This document shows, in pieces, positions 58,847 through 64,000 of a stretch of DNA of 64,000 nucleotides. Below the pieces are notes generated by a model, which was not told the origin of the DNA, made no database searches, and was given only the letters and a program-made list of their open reading frames with translations. Location of the stretch: positions 1,143,501 through 1,207,500 of the forward strand of contig NC_079239.1 in assembly GCF_027921745.1 (NCBI RefSeq), read 5' to 3'. The first letter of the stretch is position 1. The number at the start of each line of letters is the position of its first letter. The DNA is from Schizosaccharomyces osmophilus (lineage: Eukaryota; Ascomycota; Schizosaccharomycetes; Schizosaccharomycetales; Schizosaccharomycetaceae). Position numbers and translations under genes: made by a program.

Positions 58847-60498
58847 TTAAGTTTTTGCACTGCTTAAATTTCAGTATCGTGCACAATTGAATATTAGGTT
58901 TTTAAAAGATTTTGTTTAATATTACTTTTTTGTTGATAACCTCTGATATCAACAATGGTTTGTTTGTATTCCTACGTTTTACAAACAGTGAATAAGTTGA
59001 CCTTTATAACTGACAGAAATTAACAACCTTTCCAATGGAAATGGTAAAAGCTGTTTTATAATGAGTTTTTAACTTTTGTTGACCCTTATTGTTATATTTA
59101 ATCATCCCCCAAAAATGGAATCAAGTCAAACATTATATAGAATATGACATAAACCGGAAAAGATGGTTGCAACCTTTGAAGAGGCAAAGAGTTTAGCTAC
59201 GTGGCTCCATTTTTAACGAATACAATACTGAAGCTACTAGATTCAATTATCGTCTTCAAGTCATGAAATTATAGAAATTACAATTGTAATGTTTTCTGTA
59301 AACCCGTTAACACTTAGCCTGTGGAATGACGACAAAGACGATGAATAAATCAATCGAAAAATGAATGAAAACAGTTTCCGATTTTGGTAATGGTTGTATA
59401 TTTGTGGTTTCACGTCTTATTTATTTATTTTTTTTTAATTTTTCTTATTAGTCATGTTTTAAACGACTCGTCAGTAGCTGCTAAAAAATTGTACCATTTG
59501 CGAAAAGTTATTATATTTGCATAAGCTTCTTTCTCCGGTGCTCATTCTAGCCGAATGTTTTGTTAAAAATATTCCGTATTTCGCGAGGCAGGAAATGAAT
59601 GAAGGGAGATTTTAAAGTTCATCTTTGTCCCACATAAGTACGTTGCCATAAAAGAACAATTTAATAAACGTGGACTATGAAGAAGCATTAGAAATAAAGA
59701 AAAACAAATTTCGTCACAAAAACGCACATATCGGCTATTTCCATTAATAAAGCTTTTCAAGGAGAAACCCCAAGAAAGGAAGAAGGAAGAATAAAGAGAT
59801 ATAATGATAACCAAACAAAGTTCATAAGGTCAGAATAACTAAAAGATCGTTATCCCCACACGAAAAACGAGGATCGTTGCTGTAAAAAATAAATACGGGA
59901 TACTTCATCAATACTTAGGAAGGACGGACGCTCTAAATTTCATTAATTGAAACAAATGATTTCAATGTTTAATCTTTCTAATAGATTCCGGAGCAGATGC
60001 CTCTTAATTACGAGAAGATATAGCGCAAAATCGTATTGACATATCAATGAATTAATTGATGAACTTGTAAAGGTGAAAGAAGAACAAGTTGAAGTGATAC
60101 ATTAGGACTAACCAAGTTTATTCTTGGTATTATTGATACTATAATGCGAATTGGATTTTATTCTTTCCATACATATATAGGTGCCAATATTTTCTAGTGT
60201 ATTAATCTCAATATATCCAATATGGCTTAAGCAGCTAAAAGCTGTGTATAAGTGTAAAAGTAGTTACAGATGATAATTCTCTAGGTTTGTCAATACTACG
60301 AATGTTTCGTAAAAGGTTTAAGTTTTCAACATTTTCTCCTAAAATTGTGTTAATAGTTTCCAATGTTTTTCGTTTTTCGTTTTTCTTAGTTTGAATATTT
60401 AACAACAGAGGTAGACAAATGATGTAAACAAGCTTTTAATCAATTGATTAATAGTTTACAGCAATATATTAATTAACTTTTAACGATAAATAAGCAAA
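58847..60498. other. Spacer between tRNA-Leu and tRNA-Asp, right copy of repeat A
   Basis: Copy of 13241-14893, with the same presequence-like relic at 59956-60105 and otherwise nothing recognised. Confidence 0.5.
59956..60105 (+). pseudogene. Possible relic of a small mitochondrial protein gene (right copy)
   Basis: Same 50-codon frame and same internal stop as 14351-14500. Confidence 0.25.
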
Positions 60499-60569
60499 TC
60501 TTCCTTAGTATAGGGGTAGTACACCAGCCTGTCACGCTGGCAGCCCGGGTTCGAATCCCGGAGGGAGAG
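60499..60569 (+). tRNA. tRNA-Asp (GTC)
   Basis: 71 nt, direct copy of the gene at 14894. Confidence 0.97.
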
Positions 60570-60930
60570 TGATTCTATTTTTTGGGTTTTTAATTTTTTG
60601 TTTTTTTTTTTCGTTTTTTCCTCACACTTGGGTTCTTCCTTGCATTTGAGAACGCCATTCGATTTTGCGTTTCTAATACTGTTTTGTACATGGCTTTCTT
60701 CATCTTTGGCTGTTCACTCAGAGTCATATTCATTAAGTGAAAGTAGATGATGATGATGCATGCTATCAGGTGAAATGAGACAAAAAATTGCTAGTAAACT
60801 GACACTAAGCAAACTAAATGAAACCATCAACAATGAATAGGATAATAGCATAGATGTAGAAAAAAAATAAACATTCATCATCCATTGGATGGTTCTAAAA
60901 AAAAAGAAAAGTTGAAAAAAGTGAAGGCTA

Positions 60931-61013
60931 TGACCGTGCCAAGACTCGAACTTGGGACCGTCTGCGAACATTAAATGTTAAGCAGAAATTATAACCATCT
61001 AAACCACACGGCC
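60931..61013 (-). tRNA. tRNA-Val (AAC) with short intron
   Basis: 83 nt, direct copy of the gene at 15335 with one intron base changed. Confidence 0.93.
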
Positions 61014-61547
61014 TTCGTTGAAGGACTTCCTGTTCTTTACGATTACAACTTAGATGGTAAGGGCATTTCGCTCCCAAGGTTTCCTGCAAAGGCAAAGGAG
61101 ACAGACACTCATACTGAAGCAGTTTCTGTGGTTATGTATTTCTCTGATTGTCTCAATCAGTGTTTGTTCATTACCTATGTACGAATACAATGTATTAATT
61201 TCGTTGCTTTTCTATTAATATTATTTCTTTGCTAGGCCGTTCTCAATATTCAGTATTCAACATTTAACAATCAACAATCAAAATTCAGTTCAATTTCAAT
61301 GTCAATGTCAATTTCAAAATAAATAACTAAACAGCTAATAACGATGGCAATAACAATAATGCAATACTTTTTTGTTTCTGCTTCTGCTTCTGCGTATCGT
61401 GTGAGAACCAATACATATAATATGATATAGAAAGATGAATGAATTTGAATATACGTATGAGTACTTTGCAAAGGAACAAGTGATAAAACTTCATTCTTTA
61501 TTTTAATTGCTTTGATATAGCTTATTTATCCTAATGTTATCAACCAA

Positions 61548-61621
61548 GGGCATGTGGTGTAGATGGTTATCACGCTTCCTTAGCATGGAAGAGGTCCCAG
61601 ATTCGAGTTCTGGCTTGTCCA
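61548..61621 (+). tRNA. tRNA-Ala (AGC)
   Basis: 74 nt, identical to 15952 and 943. Confidence 0.97.
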
Positions 61622-61905
61622 AGTTTTTCTCTTTTTTCTTTTTTTTCCGTTTTGTCGTTATTTCATTGTTTCACTATATTGCTTTTTTTTGCTCTTGTTC
61701 CAGTGTTTCTATTTTGGTTTGTTATAAATTTTATATATTGCGCTCACTGGGTTGATCATACAGGGTGTTTTACACTATGTTGGAACTCTGCAATAAAAAG
61801 ACATTGCTTCAACAAAAGATCTACAAAAGATCAACAAATAATTCAATCAAAGAGCAAATGAAATGGATTTGAAATAAAAAAAATAAAAAGAAACGAAAAA
61901 ATTAA

Positions 61906-61979
61906 TGGTCACAGCCAGGCTCGAACTGGCGACATTCGACTTATTAGATCGACATGATAACCAACTACATCATGCGACC
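61906..61979 (-). tRNA. tRNA-Ile (AAT)
   Basis: 74 nt, direct copy of the gene at 16332. Confidence 0.97.
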
Positions 61980-62052
61980 ATTTGTTACAAGCACTTTATG
62001 TTAGTGTAATCTAATCTGTTCTTTAATAACTGTGTTACTTTTCTGCACATAC

Positions 62053-62054
62053 AC

Positions 62055-62086
<32 letters not shown>
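62053..62086. repeat. (ACATAT)n microsatellite, short allele
   Basis: About six units, against about 33 in the left copy. Confidence 0.95.
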
Positions 62087-62594
62087 TCTATATTTATATC
62101 TATATCTAATATACATGCATGCAAGTATGGATGTCTGTCAGCAATGCAAAGCAAAGCGAAAGAAAGAGATTAAAATAAAACACTCTGCATATGATTTTAT
62201 AAATTTTAGCATAAAAAGCAAACGATAAATTCATAGTAGCAACCGCAAACTACACATCCGTCGAACGAAAACAATCAGTAATGCTAAAGCGAGCTAAATT
62301 AGCTAAATGAAATAAAAAAAAAAAATCTCAGAAAATATATATATATATATATATATATATCATTAATCGCTCGTATCAAAAATAGCTCAATATGGGGGAA
62401 GGAATTGATAGCAGAGAAAAGTAGGAGATATGAATATATATATATTAATAACTAGCTTGTCAGGGAAACGAGCGGATGCTTGGTTGGACATGGGACATGA
62501 CAATCATACTATGTAGTATGTAGTATGTAGTAAACGTTACAAACATTCAACAAAAGCATGAAAAAAATTTAGGTAGACAAGTAATCAATCAAGA

Positions 62595-62667
62595 GGCCTC
62601 GTGGCCCAATGGTCAAGGCGCCTGACTACGGATCAGGAGATTCCAGGTTCGACTCCTGGCGGGGTCA
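62595..62667 (+). tRNA. tRNA-Arg (ACG)
   Basis: 73 nt, direct copy of the gene at 17183. Last RNA gene in the window. Confidence 0.97.
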
Positions 62668-64000
62668 ATTTCTTTTTGCTTTTTTTTGCTTTCTTTTCTT
62701 TTCTTGTTTCATTCCATTTTGTTTTGCTTTTCTTTACCCTTCTATTAGCTAAATGAATAAGTTCGTTCTAAAACATGCAACAGCGAAACGGAATATGAAA
62801 ACAATAGATAACAACCGCCCCGTGAGTGTACGTTCATCTTCTTTTCTAGTCTCATATAGTCATCGTACACCTCGGGATGTTGCGCAAAACATCTCATGAC
62901 CATTTGTAAATTTCCATATATATAATATAATAATATAATCTTGTGCAGCTTCTTGTCCTTGAGAAACACACATAATCTTCCTGAGGGAACTAAGGAATGT
63001 CTGGTTTGGCGAGGCGGTTCAGTTTGTTCGTGTTATAGATCATAACATGAATTCATTGGACTCGTAAGTTCCTTCTCAATGTAAGAAACCGATCATTTCG
63101 TTACTTTCCATGTGTACAATTTATGATCAAACCTGATTCTGTGAAGTTATGTAGACTCGTCATGGATTTCCTCACACTTCTTAAGGACGATTTATACAAT
63201 ATTTACATGATATTTGTAAGCTTATTAAAAGGGTCAATGAAATGAACAAGTGGAAAGAAAAAATAAAACACAAATATTGAAATGTTTAAGAGAAAGTAAG
63301 AAATTTCCAAAAATCCGCATGAGTATGTCTGAATGACAGATAGAAAAAGTTTCGAATCTAATACGAATCATTTTGATTTACACTCGCCATTATCTTGCAT
63401 GTACGTACGCCCTATACTGTTCTGAAGTACGAAATACGAAATACGAAATACAGTGAGTGGAATTTACAAATCATATGAGGATCATATGAACAATCAAATA
63501 TTTAAATATTCACAAATTTTTCAAACGGATAATTGAACTATTGAGTAGGACTCATAGTGTATTCTATTGCCAAGTGTCATTAATTTCGTAAACGACATCA
63601 GGCTTTTTTATCGTATTGAACGATAGCTGAATTGATTACAATTTTTATTTTGTTTTGACTTAGCTGGTAAAACTGTCTCATTTGAATTGATCCCCGAGTT
63701 GTTAAGCGAAGAATCATTCAGGCTCAATTGATTCTAGCTGGTATGCAATTATTGTTAGTCATGTTGTCATAAAGAGTTGTTGTCTTTACACAGTGCGAAC
63801 ACTACAATAACAAAAAAAAAAAAAAAAAAATTAGCTCACTTATAAAATTTTATTGTGTAAATTTTTTTAAATAAACTTATATAATGAAAAGCTGTAACCA
63901 AATTAATAACTATACGAGTAGTCAACTGGTTAGAATAAGGTTATAGAAAAATATTCTCAATATAACGTGCCATTAATTAATCGTCGAAATTTTTTGTAGT
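62668..64000. other. End of repeat A and right window edge
   Basis: Repeat A continues to 63783; then unique AT-rich sequence with a 20-A run to the window end. No gene seen; the right euchromatic flank is not reached. Confidence 0.5.

Larger units (their letters stand above)
58590..63783 (+). repeat. Outer repeat A, right copy (direct repeat of 12984-18371)
   Basis: 5.2 kb in the same orientation as the left copy, although the arms and repeat B are inverted about the core. Short ACATAT array, scattered substitutions, abrupt end at 63783. Confidence 0.93.

Overview
This window is a complete regional centromere of a fission yeast (genus Schizosaccharomyces, S. octosporus/cryophilus/osmophilus side) with one euchromatic flank. 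The protein genes at the left have the short GTA(A/T)GT...CTAA(C/T)...AG introns of fission yeasts, and Chk1, Ubc11, Pdx1, Pgp1, Gyp2 and a Vid30/RanBPM-type protein are recognisable. From memory, the S. pombe orthologues lie together on chromosome III close to cen3 (SPCC1259 locus), so this looks like the cen3 equivalent. A Tf1/sushi-type Ty3/gypsy retroelement inside the centromere points to S. cryophilus (known element Tcry1), with S. osmophilus as an alternative. I could not run a search to settle the species.

Layout. 1-10430: euchromatic genes pdx1(-), tRNA-Ala(-), pgp1(+), gyp2(-), gid1/vid30-like(-), ubc11(-), chk1(+). 10431-12863: AT-rich transition without a recognised gene. 12864-21668: left tRNA array (Glu, Leu, Asp, Val, Ala, Ile, Arg, Arg, Lys, Leu, Glu, Phe). 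23325-23443: one 5S rRNA gene. 24919-36422: left arm of a nearly perfect 11.5 kb inverted repeat, holding a broken LTR retroelement, a candidate spliced gene, a decayed ORF and a tRNA-Thr close to the inner edge. 36423-39532: unique 3.1 kb central core. 39533-51025: right arm, mirror image of the left. 51026-56148: unique right flank with tRNA-Glu, a convincing but unrecognised spliced small gene, and a decayed large-subunit rRNA fragment. 56149-58241: inverted copy of 18626-20758 (Leu, Lys, Arg tRNAs plus a small spliced ORF). 58590-63783: direct, not inverted, copy of 12984-18371 (Leu, Asp, Val, Ala, Ile, Arg tRNAs).

How it probably works. By analogy with S. pombe, the core and some part of the arms would carry CENP-A (Cnp1) chromatin, the outer repeats would carry H3K9-methyl heterochromatin, and the tRNA and 5S genes would act as Pol III boundary elements. 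The organisation, including tRNA and 5S clusters in S. octosporus and S. cryophilus centromeres, is established in the literature. New points to check are the small spliced genes buried in the repeats, the decayed rRNA and coding relics, the mixed direct/inverted arrangement of the tRNA arrays, and the contrast between nearly identical arms and strongly diverged LTRs within each retroelement copy.
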